Source: Phytophthora sp. 'mugwort'
Lineage: Eukaryota > Oomycota > Peronosporomycetes > Peronosporales > Peronosporaceae
DNA length: 64,000 nt
Direction: 5' to 3'
NCBI GenBank assembly: GCA_033558025.1
Contig: JAUCEF010000016.1
Coordinates: forward strand, 496,001 to 560,000
Position 1 is the first letter of the stretch. Every line of letters begins with the position of its first letter. The notes beneath the pieces were generated by a model. It ran no database searches. It saw only the letters and a list, made by a program, of their open reading frames with translations, and was not told where the DNA came from. This document shows positions 23,094-32,078 of this stretch, piece after piece. The translations under genes and the position numbers were made by a program.

Positions 23094-26000
23094 ACTAGCC
23101 GAGCGTCGCCGCCTACGCGGTGGTGGGTTTAATTTTGGTCCCAGCATATTGAAAGCCCGTCGGAGCGCAGCGGAGACGGGCAGGCTCACATAAAAAAATA
23201 TTTTAATCTCTAACCAATCGTTTAATTATATTTCCGCCAATGGCCGCCATCAGCGAAAGATTGCTTTAGCGAATGAGGGCCGCCTTCGCTGCGCTCGGCA
23301 GCGATGTTATTTTTGCCAACGGCGGTCCTTCTTCGCTGCGCTCGGCAGCCAATGCGATTACGTCTAGAATCACGTTATGGCGTGACAGACGGACGGAGTG
23401 ACGTTAGCGTTGAGTTTTAGGATTCATACTGATTATAGTCGGGCCATCACATTCGGAGGCCGGTGTATTGTACCGTTATGTTACATGCCCACTGTATGCG
23501 GAAGGAGTCGGTATTTTTCATGCGCAACAAAGAAAATGGTACTTATCACACCAAGTAAATGTACTCGTACGCCGTCGGCAAGGGTCCATCGCCCCCGATT
23601 GTGGCTCAGTACGTGCATCTAGGCGTTTAAGGCCCGCCTCTCCTCGTCCCGCTCTGGATGGGCGGAAGGTCTCGTGTGCCCATCAGTGAAGTATTGTTTA
23701 ACTCCAAAGATGTGGAAATGACGTTGGTTGGGAGGGGGGGGGCATTTGGCGGCATAAGCAGGCGGGCAGTATCATATTGGATGTCGACGCAAAATTGCTC
23801 CACTAATAAGGGTATTCTGAGAGAAGACAATAATAGTAAGGGGGTCAATAGTGTATATTGAAATTGAAGCCTTCCTTCAACGACCCGTACCATGGGCATT
23901 ACCTACTCGGCGCCGATAAGAGACCAGGCATCCCACAGGTCCTGCCACGTAAGAATGCCACCACCATCAAGATACGGCGGGCAGCATGCATTCTCGGTGA
24001 GGCGTCATAAATAACTTTCGTTGCTAAAACGATATGCACGACCTATATAGCAGTGGAAACCAAGTTCTCCAAGGCGCTGTATCGCACCGACAATGCACCT
24101 GGATTACGCAACTGCTTCCCTCCGCGGGGAATCAGGATTGCCTAGTTGTCCGTCGCGCACTCCTTTCTCTTTCTTGGGTTGCCCGGTAGTTCCATCATGA
24201 AGCGCTGCTTCGGAAGGTGTCCGTTCGCTACTGTTATCTTGACGAAATCAGATTCGAACACACGTGCGTTGACTACGTTTGCGCTTAAGCGCAAGTGCCT
24301 GCCATGATAGGACAGGCATCCGTCGTCTGGACGAACAGAAGCTTACGTCCGCCATGTCGATGGTCTCGTCCGAAACTGACTTGTAGACTATCCGGGTTCT
24401 TGAGATGCGCAAGTAGGCCGATCGGGTCCTTGAGGGCAGCGCCCGTAGGAATGAATTCTTAGCGAATATTGGCATGCCGAACGGCATCACGTATGCGTAC
24501 GTATTGCAGCACCTTCTCAAACGTAGAGGACCAGCGCATCACATAGGCTTCAGGTCCGTCAATCCGAGGCCCGGCGGCGTTGTTGCATTGTGAAGCTGTA
24601 CCATGAGCTTGTTCAGACCAGCAAGCTCAGGCTTGAATTAAGTCAAATGCCGGTTAACCTTTAAATTGTACCGGAGGCTAGCGCAGACTACCAACGGTAG
24701 CCCCAGCAATGAAGCAGTTGGTCGGTTCCTACGTCAGTTGTCATCAATAAGAAAGGCCGCCATTGAGATGTTCTGTTGTACAGAGCCATTAGGCGCTTGG
24801 ACATTTTGATGTGTACTTGGCGTCTTGCCCCCCCCCCCCCCCCTCTCAGTTTGGATAGCTTCAGAAATCGTTCGCGACGATTGTCGCCACTGTTTATGTG
24901 TACACGCCGTTGACGGTTTCATGTGCTCGGCAGAATGGGATCAGCCGTCTCACATAACGGCGAATAGGCTCCATGTGTTGCGGTTCGGACGCCAAACAGG
25001 CTTTGGGACGACATTGCGCACGTGAGGGTTGTACAATTCGGAAACCTAGTCCTTATCGACAATCTATTGACGCCACCGGTAACGATGCTGGGTCACTTCG
25101 AACACAAAGCCGAATCTTGGCAGGGAATCTCGGACGCCACCAGGTCTCCTCAAGGCCAGGGTGGGTAGAGTTGAGGCGGGACAGCATGTTGTGGCGGACC
25201 CAGGTTTCGGCTTGAGTAACACACCGCAAACCTGGCAGCGGTGGCACCTTTGTCTATTCCGTCGAAAAATAAAGAACTTATATCATGGTTGGAGCCATCA
25301 TGTCGAATTGAAAGTAAGCAATTACTGAGAAAAGTTGGGCGCTTCTGACAGGTAGGGTGTCTGTAGACCAACGGGTTTCCCGCTCATCAAATTTGTACCA
25401 GCTCGAGCTACTAAACCGGTACTGTACTGATATTATTAGGACAATATCGTATTTAATTTACCACGTGCAGACCAATCTAACACCATCAATCAGAGTTTCC
25501 CGTCCGTCAGTCAGTCAGTCACACCCGTAACGGTTTATTCGCCCTGTCATTGGTTGAAATAATACCGCCGAGTGCAGCGAGGCGGCCTCCCATTGGCTGA
25601 CACTGAAGTTTTGATGTCGTGCGAAGCAAAGGCGGCCCCGCCAAAATCCATTTCGTGTGTAACGGCACCGTAGAGCCCGCCCTTCCTACCGAAGCCGAAG
25701 GCGTAGGTAGTTTACTTTCTATCCTGACACGGCGAGTAGCGCAGCGAGCCTGTGCGAGCGGAGCGGAGGCGCTACTACCGTAACAAAGGGTAGGTAGCTT
25801 TTCTCAGTAGTGAAGCGAGCGGAACGGGTTAGGACCCAACAAGCACACACCGCCCGCAAAGCGGGTGGCGCTCGGCTGGTCCTACAACTCAACGCTAAGG
25901 CGCTCAGTCCGTCCGTCCGTCTGTCTGTCACGATATAACGTGATTCTAGCCGTAATTGCATTGGCTACCGAGCGCAGCGAAGGCGGGCCGCCGTTGGTTG

Positions 26001-26208
26001 AAATAACATGACTGCCCAGCGCTGCAAAGGCGGCCCTCATTCGCTAAACGATCTTCCGCCGAAGGCGGCCATTGGTGGATATATATAAACGGTTGGTTGA
26101 AAATTATAATATATTTTTATGTGGGCCTGCTCACGGCCGCTGCGCTCCGACGGGCTTTCAATATACTGGGAAAACCCTCCGCCGCGTAGGCGGCGGCGCT
26201 CGGCTAGT
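23094..26208. mobile_element. 3.1-kb element with 323-bp terminal inverted repeats
   Basis: The left repeat 23094-23416 and right repeat 25886-26208 are inverted copies of equal length, about 80% identical by eye. Outer ends read ACTAGCCGAGCG. Both contain runs of CTTCGCTGCGCTCGG and GCCGCCTACGCGG type. The interior (23.4-25.9 kb) holds only broken frames, among them a minus-strand stretch with VMPFGMPIFAKNSFLRALPS, none recognised. A further GCGAGCGGAGCGGAGGCG-type stretch lies at 25480-25880. No clear target-site duplication is visible, so the superfamily is unknown. Confidence 0.7.
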
Positions 26209-26544
26209 TATAATTGTTTTCGTGAGACAATACAGCAATAATGGTACCGGTATTACTGCATGAATGCGGAACAACGCTATGGCGTATACTGTGCGAAGAG
26301 TTCAAGCTACCGGGGAGGAACAATTCAAAGATTTCCGTGGGTTCTAGTTGTTCAGGGGAAACATAATTGTGACTTTACTGCGACTATAGTTGACTAAACC
26401 CATTTTGTGTTTGCTTGTGCAAAACATGAACTCAATAACGATCAGCAGTCAAAAATATGCTTCAGAAGAATTAAACAATCGACAACTAATGTTTCTTTCG
26501 CCTGTACGCACTCGTAGCCTCATCTTACACGACACACCTGACGC
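26209..26544. other. Gene-free stretch
   Basis: Downstream region of the RXLR-type gene; nothing recognised. Confidence 0.4.
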
Positions 26545-26901
26545 TTATTTGGGAGCGGGGCGCGCCCTTTTCAGCCACTTCATGTACGCGTTCCTGACCG
26601 CCGACCCATACTTCACCTTGATCTGGGCAATCTGCTTGAGGAACGGAATCTTCGAGAAGGACTGGAACTTGGTGTTCTGTATAAACCTACCTAACAGCCC
26701 GACGTTGATAGCTCTCTCTTCGTTCACAGTGTCCGCATCAGTTGTTTTCTTGCCCCCCTTTAGGTAACGGCGGCCTTGATGAATAACTTCGTGTTTGGAG
26801 TCGAGTTCCAGGTTGTTGACCGCGTGCTTCGCCGTCGTGAAGGTGGTGCAACACGCCACGAAGGCAAGAGTTACCAATAGAAGAATCTGACTGTAGCGCA
26901 T
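26545..26901 (-). CDS. RXLR-EER-type secreted effector candidate
   Basis: A 118-residue protein. Residues 1-24 form a signal peptide (MRYSQILLLVTLAFVACCTT). A variant RXLR motif, RYLK (45-48, in GRRYLKGG), is followed by an EER motif (61-63, in DTVNEER), the spacing seen in oomycete RXLR effectors. The C-terminal half (64-118) is short, basic and helix-prone (GLLGRFIQNTKF, KYGSAVRNAYMKWLKRA), long enough for at most one WY-like fold and without a clear one. RXLR proteins are secreted and many act inside host plant cells. The ATG at 26901 is chosen because it starts the signal peptide and lies 54-68 bp downstream of a strong core promoter motif; an in-frame upstream extension is possible but unlikely. 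It stands alone in repeat-rich DNA, as such effectors often do. Target and activity are unknown. Confidence 0.82.
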   Translation of the reverse strand: MRYSQILLLVTLAFVACCTTFTTAKHAVNNLELDSKHEVIHQGRRYLKGGKKTTDADTVNEERAINVGLLGRFIQNTKFQSFSKIPFLKQIAQIKVKYGSAVRNAYMKWLKRARPAPK

Positions 26902-26954
26902 GGTTATCACGACTGCAAGGTTCTTGATCAAGTCCAACTTGGACTCTGTAGTGC

Positions 26955-26969
26955 AGATTGTAGAATGAA
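26955..26969 (-). promoter_or_regulatory. Oomycete Inr-FPR core promoter of the effector gene
   Basis: The minus strand reads TTCATTCTACAATCT, matching CTCATTYYNCAWTTT at 13 of 15 positions, 54-68 bp upstream of the ATG at 26901. Confidence 0.65.
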
Positions 26970-27400
26970 GTGTGAGCTCGTTGAACCTGGAACAACGACC
27001 AGATCTGCTCCGCACATCGATGGAACAAGGAGCTCCATCAAGATGGGGGAAGGATGAGTACCGTAATGTAGCTGTTAAGTGTCCGGCGTTGTTAACTGTC
27101 ACCCTGTTTTTGGTAAACCGAGCAACCATTCCATGTGTTAATGTCTACTACTAATATTTTGCACTGCAGCCGCCCCAACCTCACCAAGAAAAGGCGCGAC
27201 CCATTCCATCATCGCTCAACTGATCGCTTGGATGCAGTTCCCCCTCCCCTTTCGTATAGTGTGACTCGAACTGCCTTTTCCAGATGATGTGGACCCACTG
27301 CAATATGACGATTGTGGTAATTATTTATGTTGATCACGTTTATAATATTTGGTAAATCATATATAAGTGCGGGCCCATGGCATGTGCTGGATGCATTATA
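26970..27400. other. Gene-free stretch
   Basis: Upstream region of the effector gene; nothing recognised. Confidence 0.4.
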
Positions 27401-27815
27401 AGGACTAAATCCACAGCAATGCCGGGTCAATCCACAGCGATGGGATTAATACACAGATTTGCTGGATCAGTCCACACGAATGCCGGGTAAATCCACAGCT
27501 TGCTGAGCCAATCGACAGCTTTCTATTTCAGTCCACCACATCATGGGATCAGTCCAGCCGCGCTACGCTTGGCTGGGCGCCCCTCCGGCGCCCCCACGGT
27601 TCGCTACGCTCGCGATATGGAGATAGTACCTCCGGGTGAGTGCAACGCGCGGTTCGCTGAGGAGCTCGGCGCTGGGCCCGCCTCCGAAATACCGCGCGGC
27701 CATGCTTCGCGGGCTACGCGCGCTCTCACCCGTTCGCGTTAGTTGCCGCCTGTCGTCGTTCGTTGTGGATACAAGACGCAAAGCTGTGGATTGATCGTTA
27801 AAATGCTGTGGATTT
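27401..27815. repeat. Element with inverted arrays of TCCACAGC repeats
   Basis: At 27401-27555 about eight units of 19-22 bp share (G)GRTYARTCCACAGC. At about 27760-27815 three units occur inverted (GTTGTGGATAC, GCTGTGGATTG, GCTGTGGATTT). Between them is a GC-rich core with GCGCTACGC/GCTACGCTCGCG-type palindromes. Inverted subterminal arrays of this kind are typical of DNA transposon ends, so this is probably a small non-autonomous element. Confidence 0.6.
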
Positions 27816-29045
27816 TTCTCATTCGGTGGTTACATGAGGAAATGGAGAAAATGCAACGATCAGATTTATTTTTGTAGCGGGCCGGCGGCGCCACTAGGGT
27901 AGTAGTACTAGCGGCAGCAGGCCATCTTCATGATTCTCCAAAATTTTTGACATGTATAAGCACACCAACAACCTTTAATGGGAGTCATATGGCAGCATAG
28001 AGAATTGGCGAATTCGTCAGGATAAAAAACTGATGGCCAGTAGGAATATCATCGGCATTAAAATCGATAATTGGTGTCTAACGTTAGTGTCTACAGACTT
28101 CGCTTAATGCTCAAGTCATCAAACCTACATCTAGTCGCGCACCTGCCTAAAATTGGCTTGAGTTCTAGATCTTTTCCACGTTTTCTGGTGCTTTGGGGGA
28201 TGCAAAACGTCGATCATTGTCATGACCGTAGCCGGTCTTTGTCGGTGCAAAACATCTCTGGAAAGGGTGCTAGAGCACATTACTAGATACGAACTAAATA
28301 TTGTAAGAGGAAATCGAAGTTGTTCTCAAGTTTTACTCGCTACGACGCTCGTTACAGGCAATATACCATTTTTCATATTTCGAACCATATTCATGCGTCT
28401 CCAATAATTACTGTGAAAACCGACCAATATGTCCAGCTCGGTTAGGCCGTTTTGGATGGGTTGAAAACATACTAAAACAGGGTAGGAGAAAAATTAAATC
28501 TGAGTTCTGGATGTAAAACGTCCATTATGCAAATCTAAGCATAGGACACCACGAGCTTTTGTAGCCCCGCTATTAAGATAGCCTTGCGCGGATCGTGAGC
28601 AAATATTTCATAGACTGCGCCCCAAATGAAGACATTTTCATTCCTAATAGACTTGAGAGATGGATACGTATTCATTTTAAGCTTTTCCAATCGTAAATAC
28701 GTATAGTTAGTTATCCCTTGTAAAATGAAAATAGCGACATGGACATAGTTTATATATATAGTGATGACCTCGAATGTCCAGTGTTAAATGAGTACTCGAA
28801 GCGATTTGACGCTAATCGACGGCAACATGTGATATATGAACAGGGTTGGGATACAACAAATCGGACTGACGTTCGGTTTATATATATAAAAAAGGGCTAC
28901 GTCGTATATAGAGCCTAAATCGGCTATAAAGCGGTCGATTTGCAAAAAAATTGGACATATTATGTGATGTTCACAACACCAGCTGTGATACTGTATTTTT
29001 CACGCACGGACTATTCACGATCCTGCTTTCTATCTTGCTGACAGT
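27816..29045. other. Gene-free, AT-rich stretch
   Basis: No supportable gene. TATATATA runs occur near 28752 and 28880. Confidence 0.4.
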
Positions 29046-29165
29046 AAATGTATGAGTCTAGGTCGCCAATAGACAACTCTTGGTACATCAATAGACACCA
29101 ATAGAGTAGCTGTAGACACGAATCGACAGCACGTACACGAAGTGGGTAGACAGTACACAGATATG
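29046..29165 (+). repeat. Degenerate (A)TAGACA repeat array
   Basis: Five to six spaced copies of AATAGACA/GTAGACA/ATCGACAG within about 120 bp. The layout resembles the array at 27.4 kb but the core differs. It may be a transposon subterminal region. Confidence 0.4.
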
Positions 29166-29239
29166 CAGATTACTGGCGGTTAGCACGCACTCCCTTTTTG
29201 TGCACCGTGTGGAGAGATCCGCCACGTTTTCTCAGGTTA

Positions 29240-29340
29240 GTCAGGTTTACTCGCGCGAGTTATGTGAACCCTGGCCGGAGTCAGGTTCACTCGCGCGAGT
29301 TATTGTGAACTCTGGCCTGGAGTCAGGTTAACTCGGGCCC
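29240..29340. repeat. Tandem repeat with ACTCGCGCGAGT palindromes
   Basis: Units start at 29240, 29280 and 29322: GTCAGGTTYACTCGCGCGAG, then TTA(T)TGTGAACYCTGGCC. The third copy is partial and carries ACTCGGGCCCG. Confidence 0.75.
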
Positions 29341-29914
29341 GTGCCGATCCAGCAGAGCTCGAACACATGGGCATCAGGAAGTCTTAACGCTTGATCAGCT
29401 TTCAAGCAGCGCGCGCGCTCTGCTGTACCAGCAAGTTGTCAGTCAGTGCTGCTAATGAAGCGGAAAAAACGGGCCAAGCTAGTCCAGCATCGTTAGAGCA
29501 ATATTTCAATCCTTCACCTTAAACGCGGCTTCACCTGTACATGTACAGCTGCAACCGTGGTTGTTGGCGTACAAATCGCGGTTGCTTCGCGCTGGATTAA
29601 TTCTGCAGTGTCTACTGAAGGCCGATGTATGTGTCTATCGGTGCCCAAATCATTGTCTATTGCTGTACTTTACTCACAGTTTATCAACTGGGCCTTTTCA
29701 AGACGTCGCACTACAATTCCTCAACCGGAAGTCAATTCATCAAAGCGGGCAATGCTTCTGTGGCTTCATATACTGACACTCGCTGGCTCAAAACTGGCCT
29801 TGCAGTGGATACATGTAGTTGAAGCAGGATGGCACCGTGTATCTAATAAAGTCACTACCATGGACAAGATTTATGTGTATACCGAACAAGAGCGCAACGT
29901 TCCCTGCGGTGTGG
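29341..29914. other. Gene-free stretch upstream of the first BAHD gene
   Basis: Only overlapping short frames. A TGTACATGTACA palindrome lies near 29537. Confidence 0.4.
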
Positions 29915-29929
29915 CTTGTTTTCCATTTG
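29915..29929 (+). promoter_or_regulatory. Candidate core promoter of the first BAHD gene
   Basis: CTTGTTTTCCATTTG matches CTCATTYYNCAWTTT at 12 of 15 positions, 23-37 bp upstream of the ATG at 29952. Confidence 0.4.
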
Positions 29930-29951
29930 TACAGTACACTCGAGAATCTGC

Positions 29952-31298
29952 ATGGTCAAAAACTCGACCGAGATGATGCTGCCGCTGTCGCCTATGGACA
30001 CGGTGATGCACAGCTTTGGCTTCGTGATCCTGTACATTTTCCCCCCTTCGGCATCAATCCCTTACGATCTTGACAAGCTGCAATCGTCCTTCGTGTCCCT
30101 CGTAGAACAGGACTACCCCATCCTTATCGGAGAACTCTACGTCGATCCGAAGACGGGGGTCATCAATGTGAAGCAGACGACGGAGTCCCGACAAAACGGG
30201 GCAGCTGGGATCCGTTTCGAGACGAATCCTCGTAATTCCAGGACGACGGAGCAGGCGATCCAGGAGCGATCGTGGGACTTGATGCCAACTACGCGGGCCA
30301 AGACAGAGTTGATCTGCGTCAAGGGGACGTTGCTGACTGACGGGGGGTTGGTCATTGGAGTCGATGCTAGTCACACGCTCTTTGACGGCGAAGCTATGTT
30401 CACGTTCATGACAGTTTGGGGACAGCATTACAGTGGCGTGAAGAAGGAGGAGAGACTGGTAGTGAACCATGATCGGCACTTGCTGGGAGGAACGGGGGCT
30501 CAGTCGAAGTTGCCACACCCAGAGTTTCGCGTTGTGATGGACACGATTGAGAAGGACGCTCCAGCTCCAGCTCAGGTCCTACCCGAAACAACGCACCACT
30601 TGTTTCATTTTACTCCAGAGATGATGAAGAGGATCAAGGAAGTCGCGACCCGCGGGGGAGTGGGTGGTGACGAGGTCGCTGACGATTTGTACGTGAGCAC
30701 GGTGGACGCTATCACGGCGTTGTTCACGGTGTTGATCTCACGTGTCCGCGGCCATGGTCAAGATGTGCGAATTACGACTGGTGTGAACGCTCGACGTCGC
30801 TTAGACCCGCCTCTACCTGCGAATTACGTGGGGAATGTCGTCTTTAACGCGCTCTCTACGTACACAAATAGTGAGTTAAATAGTGAGTTGCAGCCAAATG
30901 GGGAAGAAGAATCTGGGCTGTCTTCAGTGACTTTGGGAAAACTCGCTCGACGTGTTCGTGAATCAATTCTTCGGCGTGACGACGTCTATCTGCATGATGC
31001 TGTCAACTTCCTGACCGAGCAGACTAATGTTGCTGCTATTCAGGTCGGCACCAACTTCTTTTTCGGTACTGACCTCATGTTCACTTCCTGGCTCAACATG
31101 GGGATGTACAACGCCGAGTTTGATGGTGCGCATCCATGGTTTGCATGTGTTCCTCGACTGCCGTGCTACGATGGTTTTGTTATGATCACTGAGGCTGAAA
31201 GAGGAGGCGACGGGATCGATGTGGGCGTGTTCCTTGAATGTACAGCCATGGAGAAACTCAAGGAGATGTTTACAGACCTGAAGTATCTTCACGATTAA
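29952..31298 (+). CDS. BAHD-family acyltransferase (copy 1)
   Basis: A 448-residue protein of the BAHD/transferase family (PF02458 type), which moves acyl groups from CoA thioesters to alcohols or amines. The catalytic HxxxDG motif is intact: H141-TLF-D145-G, in VDASHTLFDGEAMF. NARRRLDPPLPANYVGNVV (about 279-297) and the preceding DAITALFTVLISRVRGHGQD are typical second-half motifs. The usual DFGWG loop is replaced by YNAEFDGAHPW (386-396). Length fits the family (430-460). No signal peptide or membrane segment, so it should be cytosolic. The ATG at 29952 gives MVKNSTEMMLPLSPMD, which aligns with the paralogue at 38.8 kb; an upstream in-frame ATG at 29916 is less likely because it overlaps the promoter-like motif. 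The substrate cannot be told from sequence. Confidence 0.88.
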   Translation: MVKNSTEMMLPLSPMDTVMHSFGFVILYIFPPSASIPYDLDKLQSSFVSLVEQDYPILIGELYVDPKTGVINVKQTTESRQNGAAGIRFETNPRNSRTTEQAIQERSWDLMPTTRAKTELICVKGTLLTDGGLVIGVDASHTLFDGEAMFTFMTVWGQHYSGVKKEERLVVNHDRHLLGGTGAQSKLPHPEFRVVMDTIEKDAPAPAQVLPETTHHLFHFTPEMMKRIKEVATRGGVGGDEVADDLYVSTVDAITALFTVLISRVRGHGQDVRITTGVNARRRLDPPLPANYVGNVVFNALSTYTNSELNSELQPNGEEESGLSSVTLGKLARRVRESILRRDDVYLHDAVNFLTEQTNVAAIQVGTNFFFGTDLMFTSWLNMGMYNAEFDGAHPWFACVPRLPCYDGFVMITEAERGGDGIDVGVFLECTAMEKLKEMFTDLKYLHD

Positions 31299-32078
31299 AT
31301 CGTCTTGATATAGTGCGCTCAATTGACGACTGACGTGACCGCTTTATGGGGAAGCTTTTATTGTGTAATAAACATCTCGGTAAATGTCTTAAGTGAGGAA
31401 CTTAACCTATGAATCGACCAAATTCTACTGCGGTTGTCATTTCCATGCACATTTTCGAGCTGCCTGGATAGTAAATTTTCCTGCGACCAGAATCCAGCGA
31501 TGCGTCCTACGATCTTGGCAAGATAGCGGTCTTCGTCACTCACATAGATGAAGAAAAACATTTTTTATGAGTTTCAATCGACCCAACCATTGGTGCTGTC
31601 AGTGTAAAGCAAAGTTTAGAGAGAGACTTCAACAGGAGTAGCAGTAAGGCCAACGTATATACCCGAGGGAAATCAGGACGAAATAATCCTCGCGAAACTC
31701 TCTCGCTGCATTCGAAAATCTATCCTCATAGAGTAAAAGCCGCTAGGAGACATCAAAACGAGACAGAGGCTATGCATACCGTCTCGGCAAGAGAGAAAGG
31801 CGTCTCTGGTGCGTAACGCCCCTGTAAAAAATCATACCGTCTCGGCACAACCTGTAGATCTATATGACGTCTGAGACTGAAAATGGATAGGCAATAGCAG
31901 CCGGTGTACGCGGAACAGCCATTAAACAGGAGTGTTTGTCGCTTTCGATTGCAAATTTTGCCTATGTCTTTCAGCAGACTGGTGCTGATGCAAGAGAGCG
32001 AATCACGCCCACAAAGGTGCTGCTTTTGCATTGATAATGTTGCTGCTCGAAAGAAAAAAAATGAATGCATTTTTTCGT
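31299..32078. other. Gene-free stretch between BAHD copy 1 and the MULE remnant
   Basis: Nothing supportable. A CATACCGTCTCGGCA sequence occurs twice (about 31779 and 31842), which may mark a small local duplication or an element end. Confidence 0.4.

Noticed and set aside
27401..27555. CRISPR-like or telomere-like array
   Set aside because: Units are degenerate, only about 20 bp and mirrored by inverted copies; a transposon subterminal array fits better.
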